Notes: generated by a model from the letters alone, not told the origin. DNA of 64,000 nucleotides from Pirellulales bacterium (GCA_035533075.1 DATLUO010000038.1:1-64000); one strand, 5' to 3'; positions 16,906-26,427 are shown, counted from the stretch's first letter. Numbers and translations are program-made.

Positions 16906-19900
16906 TTACGAGCAGCCCATGCTGTTGCCGCAGTTGTGGCAGAGATAACAGTTGCCGTTGCGGACCGTAATCGCACCGCAGTTGTCGCAGGTCGGAGCGT
17001 CCGCCTGGAAATTGGCGAACTGGTCGCTGCGCGTGGCCGGAAGCGCCAACAGATCGTTGGCGTCCCAGTCGGGTGCGATCAGGGCGGCGCGCTCCGGCAG
17101 GTTGGACTTTCCGGACGGAACGGGACTCTTGTGCGAGCCGTTCCTATATGGCCTCGCTGACGCTTCGGGTTGCTGTGGCCTCGCTGACGCTTCGCCTTGG
17201 TAGGTCGTCGCTTGCGCTTCGGGCTTGTGCAGGCCATTCGTCTGCGACTTGGACGCTCCGGTCCCATGGGCCAGCCCGCCGGCCTTCCTGGCGGCGGGCT
17301 TAACCTCCCCCGGCTCATCGTCTCCTCCGGTTTCCTTACCGGCCGAGGCGTCGGCTACCGGTAGTCCAGCACTCGCCTCGCGATAGCCGGGCAAAAACGT
17401 GATGCCCAACCAACGGAAAATATAGTCGACGATACTCTTGGCAATCCGGATGTCGGCGTTCTTCGTGTGCCCCATCGGCTCGAAGCGCGTGTGCGAGAAC
17501 TTGTTCACGTACACTTCCAGCGGCACCCCGTATTGCAAGCTCATCGAGACCGCCGTGCCGAAGCAGTCCATCAGGCCGCCGATGGTGCTTCCCTCTTTGG
17601 CCATGGTGATGAACAGCTCGCCCGGCCGGCCGTCTTCATACAGCCCGACGGTGATGTAGCCCTCGTGCCCGGCGATGCTGAATTTGTGCGTGATCGAGTT
17701 GCGCGTGTCGGCCAGCCGCTCGCGACGCGGGATGGCCTTCACCTTTTCGGCCGCCTTGTCGCCTTCGGTGCTCGTCGACAACGGTTGGCTCTCTTTCGAG
17801 CCGTCGCGATAAACGGCCAGCGCCTTGAGGCCCAGCCGCCAACCTTCGAGATAAGCGTCGGCGATGTCGTCGGGCGTGGTGTCGCGCGGCATGTTCACCG
17901 TCTTCGAGATCGCCCCCGATAGGAACGGCTGGGCCGCGGCCATCATCCGCACGTGCGCTTTCCAGGCGATCGACCGCGTGCCGTTGCGCGGCTGGAAGGC
18001 ACAGTCGAACACCGCCAGGTGCTCGGCCTTCAGATCGGCCGCGCCTTCGATCGTGTCTTCGCGGTCGATGTAGCCCAGAATCGACTCGATCTCCGGCTGA
18101 TCGTAGCCCAGCTTTTGCAAGGCCGCGGGCACCGTGTTGTTGACGATCTTCAGCATGCCGCCGCCGGCCAACTGCTTGTACTTGACCAGGGCGATGTCGG
18201 GCTCGATGCCCGTCGTGTCGCAATCCATCAAGAAGCTGATGGTGCCCGTGGGCGCGAGCACGGTGGCCTGAGCGTTGCGGAAGCCATATTGCCGGCCGTT
18301 GGCGAGCACTTCGTCCCAAACCGAGCGGGCCGCCTTCTTCAGATAATCGGGGCAGGCCAGGTCGATGTTCTCCACGGCGTCGCGGTGCATCTGCATGACC
18401 CGCAGCATCGGCTCGCGGTTGTCGGCATAGCCGTCGAACGGTCCCACGGCGGCCGCCAGTTCCACGCTGGCCAGGTTGCCGGCCCCGTGCAACAGGGCCG
18501 TCATCGCTCCGCACAGTCCCAGCGCCGCCGGCGAATCGTAGGCCAGTCCGCTCGACATGATCAAGCTGCCCAGATTGGAATAGCCCAGACCGAGCGGCCG
18601 GAAACGATGGCTGTTCTCCGCGATCGGCTTGGTGGGATAGCTGGCGTGATCGACCAGGATTTCCTGGGCGATGAAGTAGACGCGGCAAGCGGCCTGAAAA
18701 CCTTCCACGTCGAACGTGCCGTCGTCGCGGCGGAACTTCATCAGGTTGATGCTGGCCAGGTTGCAGGCCGTGTCATCGAGAAACATGTATTCCGAGCACG
18801 GGTTCGAGGCGTTGATTCGTCCGGAGTTCGGACAGGTGTGCCAGCGGTTGATGGTCGTGTCGTACTGCACGCCCGGATCGCCACAGTACCAAGCGCACTC
18901 GGCCATCTTGTGCATCAAGTCGCTTGCCTGATAGGTCGGGCCGTTGCGCGATGGATCGGTCACCCAGTGCGTGCTCCACGACTTGTCTTCGACCGCGGCC
19001 TGCATGAAGTCGTCGGTCACACGCACCGACAAGTTCGCGTTCTGGAACAGGATCGAACTATAAGCCTCGCCGTTGAAGTTGGGGTCGTAGCCGTTCTGGA
19101 TGAGAATGCGGGCCTTCTTTTCTTCTTTGGCCTTGCACTCGATGAACTCCAGGACGTCGGGATGCCAGACCTTGATCGACTGCATCTTGGCGGCGCGGCG
19201 GGTTTTGCCGCCGCTCTTGACCACGGCGGCAATCTGGTCGTAAACCCGCATGAACGACAGCGGACCGGAAGGCTTGCCCCCGCCCGACAGCTTCTCGCGG
19301 TGCGAACGCAGCGTCGACAGGTCGGTGCCGGTGCCGGACCCGAACTTGAAGAGCATCGCTTCGCTGCGGGCCAGCTCCATGATGGCTTCCATGTTGTCAT
19401 CGACGCTCTGGATAAAGCAGGCCGACCCTTGCGGATACTCGTAGGGATTGTCAGGCTGCCGCACTTCCTTGGCTTCGTGATCCCAATGCCAGTTGCACTG
19501 GGCGCCTTTCACGCCGTACTGGTGATAGAGGCCGACGTTGAACCAGACCGGCGAATTGAACGCCCCGTGCTGGTGCAAGCAGAGCCAGGTCAGATCGCGA
19601 TAGAACCGTTCGCCGTCGTCGGCCGAGGCGAAGTAGCCGTCGTGAATGCCCCAATCGGCGATGGTGCGGCTGACGCGGTGAATGAGTTGCCGCACGCTCT
19701 TCTCGCGTTCGGGCGTGCCGACTTCGCCGTAGAAGTATTTGCTGCACACGACGTTGGTGGCGAGCTGGCTCCAGAAGTCGGGCACCTCGCAATCGTTTTG
19801 CTCGAACAGCACCTCGCCCGACTCGCCTTTGATGGCCGCAGTGCGAATCTCCCACTGCACCGTATCGAAGGGATCGGCCACGTCCCGCGGGCAAAACCGC

Positions 19901-20004
19901 GACTCGACGACCACCCCGCGCGAGAAACGCCGGGGCGACTTGGGGCTAGGCCGGTCAGCGACTGCCAACGGGGCCGATTGAAGACGAACACTGGTATCTG
20001 ACAT
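16906..20004 (-). CDS. nrdJ: Adenosylcobalamin-dependent class II ribonucleotide reductase
   Basis: This 1032-residue protein reduces ribonucleotides to deoxyribonucleotides. Visible hallmarks are FGSGTGTDLSTLRSH, the active-site NPCSE loop near residue 395, the conserved APTGTISFLMDCDTTGIEPD, and a C-terminal zinc-ribbon tail with CDNCG, CYLCHNCG and CS-end cysteines, typical of long B12-dependent enzymes. A linker at about residues 870-960 is rich in Ala, Pro and Glu and includes KPEAQAT, GEASARP and PEASARP. These are encoded by three copies of a dispersed DNA repeat (17151-17226) read in frame. Two NrdR-type boxes lie about 160-210 bp upstream. It is monocistronic, and no subunit partner is needed. 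Confidence 0.96.
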   Translation of the reverse strand: MSDTSVRLQSAPLAVADRPSPKSPRRFSRGVVVESRFCPRDVADPFDTVQWEIRTAAIKGESGEVLFEQNDCEVPDFWSQLATNVVCSKYFYGEVGTPEREKSVRQLIHRVSRTIADWGIHDGYFASADDGERFYRDLTWLCLHQHGAFNSPVWFNVGLYHQYGVKGAQCNWHWDHEAKEVRQPDNPYEYPQGSACFIQSVDDNMEAIMELARSEAMLFKFGSGTGTDLSTLRSHREKLSGGGKPSGPLSFMRVYDQIAAVVKSGGKTRRAAKMQSIKVWHPDVLEFIECKAKEEKKARILIQNGYDPNFNGEAYSSILFQNANLSVRVTDDFMQAAVEDKSWSTHWVTDPSRNGPTYQASDLMHKMAECAWYCGDPGVQYDTTINRWHTCPNSGRINASNPCSEYMFLDDTACNLASINLMKFRRDDGTFDVEGFQAACRVYFIAQEILVDHASYPTKPIAENSHRFRPLGLGYSNLGSLIMSSGLAYDSPAALGLCGAMTALLHGAGNLASVELAAAVGPFDGYADNREPMLRVMQMHRDAVENIDLACPDYLKKAARSVWDEVLANGRQYGFRNAQATVLAPTGTISFLMDCDTTGIEPDIALVKYKQLAGGGMLKIVNNTVPAALQKLGYDQPEIESILGYIDREDTIEGAADLKAEHLAVFDCAFQPRNGTRSIAWKAHVRMMAAAQPFLSGAISKTVNMPRDTTPDDIADAYLEGWRLGLKALAVYRDGSKESQPLSTSTEGDKAAEKVKAIPRRERLADTRNSITHKFSIAGHEGYITVGLYEDGRPGELFITMAKEGSTIGGLMDCFGTAVSMSLQYGVPLEVYVNKFSHTRFEPMGHTKNADIRIAKSIVDYIFRWLGITFLPGYREASAGLPVADASAGKETGGDDEPGEVKPAARKAGGLAHGTGASKSQTNGLHKPEAQATTYQGEASARPQQPEASARPYRNGSHKSPVPSGKSNLPERAALIAPDWDANDLLALPATRSDQFANFQADAPTCDNCGAITVRNGNCYLCHNCGNSMGCS
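17151..17226 (-). repeat. Three REP-like repeats read in frame inside nrdJ
   Basis: Copies of CTCGCTGACGCTTCGGGTT type start near 17152, 17179 and 17207 (the last as TCGCTTGCGCTTCGGGCT). They encode peptides of the form KPEAQA/PEASAR at about residues 927-952. The same sequence forms the inner arms of the intergenic element at 16400-16460. Confidence 0.75.
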
Positions 20005-20165
20005 GGGGAATCCCCTGTTTGAGAAAGCCGGGCATCCATTCCAATATACAGGAGTACATAACTAGGTGAACATATCGGCACTTTCTGGCCCTCGGGATGC
20101 CACTCTTTGGACCGAATTCTGTTGCCATTTTCCGGCAGACCCGCCGGCCACGTCACCCGTGACAA

Positions 20166-20181
20166 CCACAATATATTGTAG
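20166..20181. promoter_or_regulatory. NrdR box 1 upstream of nrdJ
   Basis: CCACAATATATTGTAG matches all central positions of the NrdR consensus (C-w-A-t-A-T-a-T-w-G). It is paired with a second box 31 bp away, start to start, about three helical turns, the usual tandem arrangement for this ATP/dATP-sensing repressor. Confidence 0.75.
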
Positions 20182-20196
20182 GTGTCGCTCCGACAA

Positions 20197-20212
20197 CCAC
20201 AAGATGCTGTGT
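20197..20212. promoter_or_regulatory. NrdR box 2 upstream of nrdJ
   Basis: CCACAAGATGCTGTGT keeps the outer CCACAA and TGTG parts of the NrdR box but has a weaker centre. Both boxes are preceded by ACAA. It lies roughly 190-210 bp before the nrdJ start. Confidence 0.65.
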
Positions 20213-20524
20213 TTGTTAGGGCAAAGTCTACCGCCTTTCCGCCCGCCGTCAATCATCCTGGAAAAGTCGTGTCCGAAAGTCTTGCCGCTACGAACGTTAG
20301 CAAATTGTCAGCTAGCGGTTGTCTGCTAGCACTCCGCTCGCACCTTCCACACGCCATGATCGCATGTTGTTTACCGATAACGACTTGTGGCTCCGGATGG
20401 CCTTTCGTTGGGGCATCTCACGGGCACGGATCGCTTCAGGGCCCTGATCAGGCCTGCTTGCGAAACTCCGTGCGCCGGTTATTCTGGACGGGTAATCCAG
20501 CCTATTTCCGCTCAGGAGCCGCCG

Positions 20525-21418
20525 ATGAATCGCCGCGATCTGTTACTTGCCTCTGGGGCCGCCTTAACTCTCTCGCACTTCCCGTTCGGGTGGGTCGGCG
20601 CCTCGGACGAGAAAAAACGCAAGCTGCTCATGTTCACCAAGAGCGCCGGCTTCGAACATTCGAGCGGCAAGCGTCAAGGCGATCAACTTGCTCACAACGA
20701 GCGGGTCGTGACCGAGCTGGGCAAAGAGCACGGCTTCGAGGTGGTGGCCACCAAGGACGGCGGCGTCTTCGACAGCGACCTAGGCGACTACGACGCTTTT
20801 CTGTTTTACACCACCGGCGATCTGACAAAGGAAGGAACCGACAAAACGCCACCGATGTCGAAGGAAGGCAAACAGCGGCTCTTGGACGCGGTGCATGCCG
20901 GCAAAGGCTTTCTGGCCTCGCATTGCGGCGCCGACACCTTCCACTCGCCGGGCGTCAACAAAGAAAACCAGCCGCCCGAAAAACGCGATCCGTACATCGC
21001 CATGCTGGGCGGCGAGTTCATCCGTCACGGCGGCCAGCAGAAGGGGCGGCTGGCTGTGGTCGATCACAAGTTTCCCGGCCTGGCGAGCTTTGGCGACGAA
21101 CTGGTGATTCCAACCGAAGAGTGGTACTCGCTCAAGAATTTCGCCGACAACCTGCACGTGCTGCTGGTGCTCGACACGCAAGGCATGCACGATAAAGATT
21201 ATGAGCGGCCGCCGTTCCCCAGCACCTGGGCCCGCAAGCACGGCGAGGGCCGGGTGTTTTACACCTCGATGGGGCATCGTGAAGACGTGTGGACCAATCC
21301 CGATTTTCAAAAGGTGCTGCTCGGCGGATTGGCTTGGGCCTTTGGCAACGTCGAGGCCGATGTCACGCCCAACATCCGGCAGGTAACGCCGGGCGCCGAC
21401 GCCATGCCGCCGATCTAA
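20525..21418 (+). CDS. ThuA-like protein with Tat-type signal
   Basis: A 297-residue protein. The start at 20525 is chosen because it follows CAGGAGC and begins NRRDLLLASGAALTL, a twin-arginine-like export signal. The body matches ThuA (trehalose-utilisation/class I glutamine amidotransferase-like) proteins: KLLMFTKSAGFEH near the start, ASHCGADTFH at the position of the nucleophile elbow, GGEFIRHGGQ, and a C-terminal GRVFYTSMGHREDVW. Planctomycetes encode many secreted ThuA proteins thought to act on sugars; the substrate here is unknown. It stands alone between nrdJ and a convergent VWA gene. Confidence 0.85.
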   Translation: MNRRDLLLASGAALTLSHFPFGWVGASDEKKRKLLMFTKSAGFEHSSGKRQGDQLAHNERVVTELGKEHGFEVVATKDGGVFDSDLGDYDAFLFYTTGDLTKEGTDKTPPMSKEGKQRLLDAVHAGKGFLASHCGADTFHSPGVNKENQPPEKRDPYIAMLGGEFIRHGGQQKGRLAVVDHKFPGLASFGDELVIPTEEWYSLKNFADNLHVLLVLDTQGMHDKDYERPPFPSTWARKHGEGRVFYTSMGHREDVWTNPDFQKVLLGGLAWAFGNVEADVTPNIRQVTPGADAMPPI

Positions 21419-21463
21419 GGTGTCCGGTTTGAGGACATCCTGACCGACGGGTCGTTGTGCATT

Positions 21464-23455
21464 TTACAACTTAACGTCGTCGCGTTTGGGCTTGGGCTTT
21501 TCGAGCTTCTTGAGCGCGTCTTTGGCCGGCTTATTGTTGGCGTTGGCGGCCATCCGCTTCTGTAGCTCGAGCTTCATCGACTTCTCGCCCCATTTCCAGC
21601 CGATTGGCTCCTTCAACTCGCGCTCGGCCAACAACGCCCAAGGCGTGCCCGCGTGCTGCTGACGCACCCGTTCCAGATATTCGCGGGCCTGCTTGGCCAT
21701 CTTCTCGGTGGCACTGCCGACGCTGATTTCGTCGGCCGGCTCCAGCACAAACGTATCGCTGTCGGGCTTCTGAAACTTCAAGCCGCCCTTGGCCTTGGCC
21801 AACATCGCGTTATACGCCTCGGTGCGCACCTTGACTGCCAACAGACGGCCCATCGCCAGATCGTAACCGGCTTGCCAGCGCGGCTCGGTGAGCTTGCCGC
21901 GGTCTTTCTCGCCTTCTTTCAAAATCTGGTAGATCAGGTCGATCTTCGGACCCAGTTTGGCCGCCCCCTGCTGGGCTTCGTCGAGCACGCGCTTGAAGCT
22001 CGCCTCATCCGCTTTGGGGAACTCCAGCTTGGGGTGTTCCATCGGCTGCACCTGCGATTGCGCCGCCGCCTTGACCAGCGCCGCGCGGGCCTTGTTGTGG
22101 GCCAGCTTCTGCTCGTACTCCTTCACCGACACATAGTCGGGCTGATAGGTCCGCATGATCGACGGGTCGAAAAAGTGATCGAGCCGGGCCGACATGTTCG
22201 CCACGTCGCCCTGGCGCGTGCCCGAACTGCCGCGATTGGGATGAACGGTGAAGTAGATGCCGCCCGTCTCATAGCAAAGCCGCGTGAGCGCGAACGGACC
22301 GAACCCGGAGTCGAGGTGGTTCAAATCTTCGTTGCCGTGCGAAAAGGCCAACTGCACGCCCTCGGGATAGAGCGACTCCGGCCCCTGACGCACCGGAATC
22401 CACCGCGCGGTCTGATCGAACTTCGGGTCGGGATCGACGTATTTCACTTCGATCTCGCGACGGGCGAACGGCGCCGGGATGCCCACCACATAGACCGGCA
22501 TCTCATAGCGCCTGCAGAGCGAGAGCGAGTTGTCCAACTGCTGCTCGGCGTCGTCGCCCACTTCGTCGCTGAACACGATGATCATCACGTTGCGCCGCGG
22601 CGACTGCGTGCGGAAATGCTGAAACTTCTTGGCCACCATGCCCACCGCCGTGAACGTCATTTCCACGCCCGACGGGTCGTTCTCGATGCCGTCGATCGCC
22701 TGTTTGATCTCTGCGACGTCGTCGGTCGGTTCCTCGGTGCGGAGGCTGACGTTTTTTCCGAAGGCCACCACCGAGGCCAGCAGCGGAGCATTGGCCCGGC
22801 TGCTGTAGTCGTGCTGGTCGGCGACGCCCAACTCTTTATAGATGCGGTCGAGACGATCGACGATGCCCTTGCGCTGAGGCTGCATGCTCAACGATTGATC
22901 GAGCACCCACACCACCAGCGTGCGGCGTTCGTCGAGCGATTCGGCGATCTCCTCGGTCAGCCGGTCGACGGCGCCGGCCGCGCCGGTGGTGCCGACGCCG
23001 GCCGCGCCTTTCACCGTCAGGCTGGCGTTCGTCAGCGGCGCGGTCGAAAGATCGGCCAGCACGGGCACTTCCACCTCCGACATGTCGCTGCGAACATCCT
23101 CGCTGAGCTTCGATTCTTCGGCCAGGTTCTGGGCCATGGCCAGGGCCGATTCGCTGCCCGACAGGCTCTCGGCGCCGACCTCCATGTTCATGTCGTTGTC
23201 GAAGGTCGTGAATTGCTCGGTGACCTGCTCGACCTCCTGAGTATCGAGAGGCGTGACCGTGAGCGTGTAGTTGTTGCTGGGGCGATACTGGCAGAGAATC
23301 GCCAGGGCCACGAGAACGCCGAAGTGGACGAGAAAACTGACGATCCAGGCCGGCGTATCGCCTTCCAGCGGCGATTCGTCGTCACCCGTCCACTCTTGCC
23401 AACGGTGTTTTAAGCTGTCGACGCCACTCACGGCAGGCACTCCAATTCCAAGCAA
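21464..23455 (-). CDS. VWA-domain protein with N-terminal membrane anchor
   Basis: A 663-residue protein. One membrane span lies at about residues 36-58 (WIVSFLVHFGVLVALAIL). A Glu/Ser/Asp-rich linker follows, then a von Willebrand A-like domain beginning near residue 180: VVWVLDQSLSM is the MIDAS-type DxSxS variant and MIIVFSDE gives the later acidic strand. The C-terminal third is charged and helical, ending in a Lys-rich tail. The domain probably binds a protein partner in a metal-dependent way, outside the cytoplasm. It resembles planctomycete VWA proteins of unknown function. It converges with the ThuA-like gene and is upstream of nothing obvious in operon. Confidence 0.75.
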   Translation of the reverse strand: MLGIGVPAVSGVDSLKHRWQEWTGDDESPLEGDTPAWIVSFLVHFGVLVALAILCQYRPSNNYTLTVTPLDTQEVEQVTEQFTTFDNDMNMEVGAESLSGSESALAMAQNLAEESKLSEDVRSDMSEVEVPVLADLSTAPLTNASLTVKGAAGVGTTGAAGAVDRLTEEIAESLDERRTLVVWVLDQSLSMQPQRKGIVDRLDRIYKELGVADQHDYSSRANAPLLASVVAFGKNVSLRTEEPTDDVAEIKQAIDGIENDPSGVEMTFTAVGMVAKKFQHFRTQSPRRNVMIIVFSDEVGDDAEQQLDNSLSLCRRYEMPVYVVGIPAPFARREIEVKYVDPDPKFDQTARWIPVRQGPESLYPEGVQLAFSHGNEDLNHLDSGFGPFALTRLCYETGGIYFTVHPNRGSSGTRQGDVANMSARLDHFFDPSIMRTYQPDYVSVKEYEQKLAHNKARAALVKAAAQSQVQPMEHPKLEFPKADEASFKRVLDEAQQGAAKLGPKIDLIYQILKEGEKDRGKLTEPRWQAGYDLAMGRLLAVKVRTEAYNAMLAKAKGGLKFQKPDSDTFVLEPADEISVGSATEKMAKQAREYLERVRQQHAGTPWALLAERELKEPIGWKWGEKSMKLELQKRMAANANNKPAKDALKKLEKPKPKRDDVKL

Positions 23456-23506
23456 GCCTATCTCTGCTAGCGTATTCTTATAGATAGGTCGGTCGCTGGC
23501 AAGCCC

Positions 23507-24172
23507 TTACGGGCTGACGGTGATGCGTAACTCCATGCCGATGGGCAAAAGGTCGGCCCTCGGCAGGCGGTCTCGATTGGCGAAAAAAATCTCGTTAAAG
23601 CGGTTGGCAGAACCCAGATAACGCTGGGCCAGTGAGGGCAAAGTGTCGCCATCGACGATGCGGTGCAGAACGACCTTTGTCTGCTGCTGCGGCCCCGGCT
23701 CGTCGGCGTCCGAGGGGCGGCCTTCCCAGGCCGTCACTTTGCTCAGACGGCCTGGGAAGGACGCTCCACTGGGATTCTTCGGGAAGCCGGTGACCAGTAG
23801 CTTGTTGCCCGTGGCCTGGTCGTGGCTGTCCTCCGCGGTTCGGGCGGACGATCGCCAGCCCATCTCGCTGGCGGGGCGCGGTTCGAAAGGCCGGACATCG
23901 GGAGGTCGGACCGACGAAACGGCCGATTCGCCCACCGGATCGTCCCCGTTGTCGTCGGACGTCGTGAGCGGTTCAATGGTGCCTGTAAGCCGTGCCGGTG
24001 GAGACGGTTCGTCCGACAAGGCGAGCGGCACGGGCCCCAGGTTCGCGGGATGCTTCGCGATGGAGTGCGGTGGCGTCGGGAGAAGTGCGTTATGGCTGCG
24101 AAAAACGAGGGTCGCACCGGTCGCGCCGGCCAAGAATACCGCGGCAAGAGTCAGTTGATTACGCCGACGCAT
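23507..24172 (-). CDS. LysM-domain membrane-anchored protein
   Basis: Taking the ATG at 24172 gives 221 residues beginning MRRRNQLTLAAVFLAGATGA, a basic stretch plus one membrane span or signal. A longer reading to 24280 adds an unconvincing Arg/Cys-rich leader. A disordered Pro/Ser-rich middle is followed by a C-terminal LysM motif (HRIVDGDTLPSLAQRYLGS to PIGMELRI) that binds peptidoglycan-like glycans. It is probably a periplasmic wall-binding protein. It is divergent from the next gene with about 110 bp between starts. Confidence 0.75.
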   Translation of the reverse strand: MRRRNQLTLAAVFLAGATGATLVFRSHNALLPTPPHSIAKHPANLGPVPLALSDEPSPPARLTGTIEPLTTSDDNGDDPVGESAVSSVRPPDVRPFEPRPASEMGWRSSARTAEDSHDQATGNKLLVTGFPKNPSGASFPGRLSKVTAWEGRPSDADEPGPQQQTKVVLHRIVDGDTLPSLAQRYLGSANRFNEIFFANRDRLPRADLLPIGMELRITVSP

Positions 24173-24281
24173 AGTTGTTGCCGGACCCGATCGAACGAGA
24201 GCGCACGTGCCCGGAATCTCCCTTCGGCCGCCGCGACGACAAACATTGACACTCTTGGCCCGGCCTATTACGGTTGACATT

Positions 24282-25040
24282 ATGGCTCCACTTCCACCGT
24301 CAATTGCAGAAGAAGATGCCGAGGTCGACCGCGAACTTGGCCCCTACCGGGCCGTCAGCGGACTTGCCGTGGCCGGCTTGATCATGGGTCTGTTTTCGGC
24401 CACGGCGCTGATCCACCCGCTCCTATGGCTGGTGGCGTGTGTGGCGATCGTCGTCAACGCCCTGGCGCTGCGGCGGATCGCCGCGTTGGAACCGATGCTG
24501 ATCGGACGCAAGGCCGCCTTGGTGGGCCTGGCGAGCTCCTTGATCTTTGTGATCTCGGCCCCCGTGCAAAACCTCGTCCACCGCCGCGCGCTGCGCCAGG
24601 AGTCGATGGAAATCGCTCAGGAGTGGTTTACCGATTTGCGCGAGAACCGTCCCGAAATGGCGCACAAGATGTCGCAGTTCCCTCTCACCGCGGCGGCCCG
24701 GCTCAAGTCGCCCCTGCCGGACTATGAAAGCGGCAAGATTCCGTTGGACCCGCTGCGCAAGTTCGTCCGCGAGTCGCCCGTCGATTTGCTGCTGAAGCTG
24801 GGAAAGCGCGCGCGCATTCGCTGGTATGCACACGAAGACGTCTGGGCCGACCGTGGCTTGGAAGGCGTCCGCGACATCTATGCGGTCACGGTCGGTGATG
24901 GTCCGCAGGCGACGTCGTTTTTCATTCGGATCGGGACGACTCGTTCGCGCGACATTGTGACGGGCGAATGGCAATGGCAGGTCACCAAGCACGAGTTCGT
25001 TTCCGCGACGCCCACGGGGTTGCTTGGGAACGACGGCTGA
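24282..25040 (+). CDS. Hypothetical membrane protein with DUF4190-like N-terminus
   Basis: The ATG at 24282 is preferred over 24207, whose extra residues look like non-coding sequence; the product is 252 residues. Residues about 25-95 form two or three membrane spans with small-residue loops (SGLAVAGLIMGLFSA, LIGRKAALVGLASSLIF), similar to DUF4190-type domains. The soluble C-terminal part is basic and may sit in the periplasm. No catalytic motif is seen and the function is unknown. It converges with the aminotransferase gene, leaving 8 bp. Confidence 0.65.
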   Translation: MAPLPPSIAEEDAEVDRELGPYRAVSGLAVAGLIMGLFSATALIHPLLWLVACVAIVVNALALRRIAALEPMLIGRKAALVGLASSLIFVISAPVQNLVHRRALRQESMEIAQEWFTDLRENRPEMAHKMSQFPLTAAARLKSPLPDYESGKIPLDPLRKFVRESPVDLLLKLGKRARIRWYAHEDVWADRGLEGVRDIYAVTVGDGPQATSFFIRIGTTRSRDIVTGEWQWQVTKHEFVSATPTGLLGNDG

Positions 25041-25048
25041 CGCACCCC

Positions 25049-26269
25049 CTAGGCGATACGCTTCTCCGCGGCGCGCTTCAGGTAATTCGGGCCTTCCATC
25101 CCGTGACGAACGCCGAAGAAGGCCGCCGTCTCGCGGACCACGAGCTCCTGCTCGGCGGCCGTCAGCTCGGGAAAGATCGGCAAGGCCAGCGTCTCGGCCG
25201 CCGCACGCTCGGTTTCGGGCAAGTCGCCCCGCTGGTAACCGAGATGCGTAAAACACTCTTGCAGGTGCAACGGCACCGGGTAATAGATCTCGCTGCCGAT
25301 CTTGCGGTCGGTCAAGTGCTGCCGCAGGGCGTCGCGCCGGCCATCGGGCACGCGCACGATGTACTGATTCCAAACGTGCCGCCGACAGGCGGCGGTCTGG
25401 GGCAGCTTGACGCCACGCTCGAGGCCATACGCCGTAAAAAGCTGCGTGTAACGCGCGGCGTGCCGCTGCCGCCGCTGAGTCCAGTCGTCGAGGTGCGGCA
25501 ACTTGACGTTCAGCACGGCGGCCTGAAGGCTGTCGAGCCGGCTGTTGATGCCCAGCAGGCGGTGATGGTAACGCGGCTGCATGCCATGTACGCGAAGCAG
25601 CCGCAGCTTGTCGGCGAGATGATCATGGTTGGTGGTCAGCAATCCGCCGTCGCCAAAACCGCCCAGGTTTTTGGTGGGATAGAAGCTGAAGCAGCCGATG
25701 TCGCCGATCGCGCCGGCCCGCTGCCCGCCGTATTCGGCCCCGATGGCCTGCGCGGCGTCTTCGACGATCGCCAGGTCGTGGTCTCGCGCCAGGTCGACCA
25801 GCGGCGCCATTTCGGCACATTGGCCGTAAAGATGTACCGGCATGATGGCCTTGGTTTTCGCCGTGATCTGGCGGCGTATCAGGGCCGGGTTGAGGTTGAA
25901 CGTTTCGGGCTCGATATCGACGAACACCGGGCGGGCGCCCAGCCGCGCCACCGCCGCGGCCGTGGCAAAGAAGGTGTAGCTGGGCAAGAGCACTTCGTCG
26001 CCCGGCCCGACATCAAGGGCCATCAGCGCCAAGAGCAATGCATCGCTGCCCGAAGCGCAGGCCACGGCGTGCTTGGCGCGGCAGTATTTGGCCAACGCCT
26101 GTTCCAGCTCGGTGCAGTCGGGTCCCAGCACGAATTTGCCGGAGGAACAAACGCGGCTGATCGCGGCCAGCACCTCGCTCTCGATCGCGGCGTATTGACG
26201 GCCCATATCGATGAGTGGAACGGGGGCGGACGGCGCGGGATGGGGAGACTCGGCTTGTTTGGCGGTCAT
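25049..26269 (-). CDS. DegT/DnrJ/EryC1/StrS-family sugar aminotransferase
   Basis: Using the ATG at 26269 the protein has 406 residues. It is a PLP-dependent transaminase of the nucleotide-sugar type: FVLGPDCTELE, ASGSDALLLAL, VEDAAQAIGAEY, and the Schiff-base lysine in FSFYPTKNLGGFGDGG. Such enzymes install amino groups on keto-sugars for lipopolysaccharide, glycoprotein or secondary-metabolite sugars. No other sugar genes are adjacent, so the substrate cannot be named. Length and motif order are normal. Confidence 0.92.
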   Translation of the reverse strand: MTAKQAESPHPAPSAPVPLIDMGRQYAAIESEVLAAISRVCSSGKFVLGPDCTELEQALAKYCRAKHAVACASGSDALLLALMALDVGPGDEVLLPSYTFFATAAAVARLGARPVFVDIEPETFNLNPALIRRQITAKTKAIMPVHLYGQCAEMAPLVDLARDHDLAIVEDAAQAIGAEYGGQRAGAIGDIGCFSFYPTKNLGGFGDGGLLTTNHDHLADKLRLLRVHGMQPRYHHRLLGINSRLDSLQAAVLNVKLPHLDDWTQRRQRHAARYTQLFTAYGLERGVKLPQTAACRRHVWNQYIVRVPDGRRDALRQHLTDRKIGSEIYYPVPLHLQECFTHLGYQRGDLPETERAAAETLALPIFPELTAAEQELVVRETAAFFGVRHGMEGPNYLKRAAEKRIA

Positions 26270-26427
26270 TGGCAGAGAGTCCGTGGCTTGTCGAGGCTGC
26301 CCGGCTTGCCGCAACGGGCCGAGTGGGTCGGCAGCGCGGCGGCAGGACGTTAGAGTCTTGAGAGCGGCGGGTCAAGAGCGGCTAACGGCATCAAGAGCGG
26401 CGGGCGGCCACTCTGATCGCGACGACC

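Larger units (their letters stand above)
20005..20524. other. Divergent intergenic region, nrdJ and ThuA-like gene
   Basis: Apart from the two NrdR boxes I see no gene or hairpin here. The stretch is less GC-rich than its neighbours and must contain the nrdJ promoter on the minus strand and that of the ThuA-like gene on the plus strand. No cobalamin-riboswitch pattern was recognised. Confidence 0.5.

Noticed and set aside
17953-20001. Long plus-strand open frame (about 680 codons) opposite nrdJ
   Set aside because: It is the antisense of a well-conserved enzyme in GC-rich DNA, where the third-position bias leaves long open antisense frames; it has no family-like motifs.
20005-20524. Cobalamin riboswitch for the B12-dependent reductase
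   Set aside because: I could not find the conserved B12-box or the peripheral stems by eye; NrdR boxes explain regulation better.
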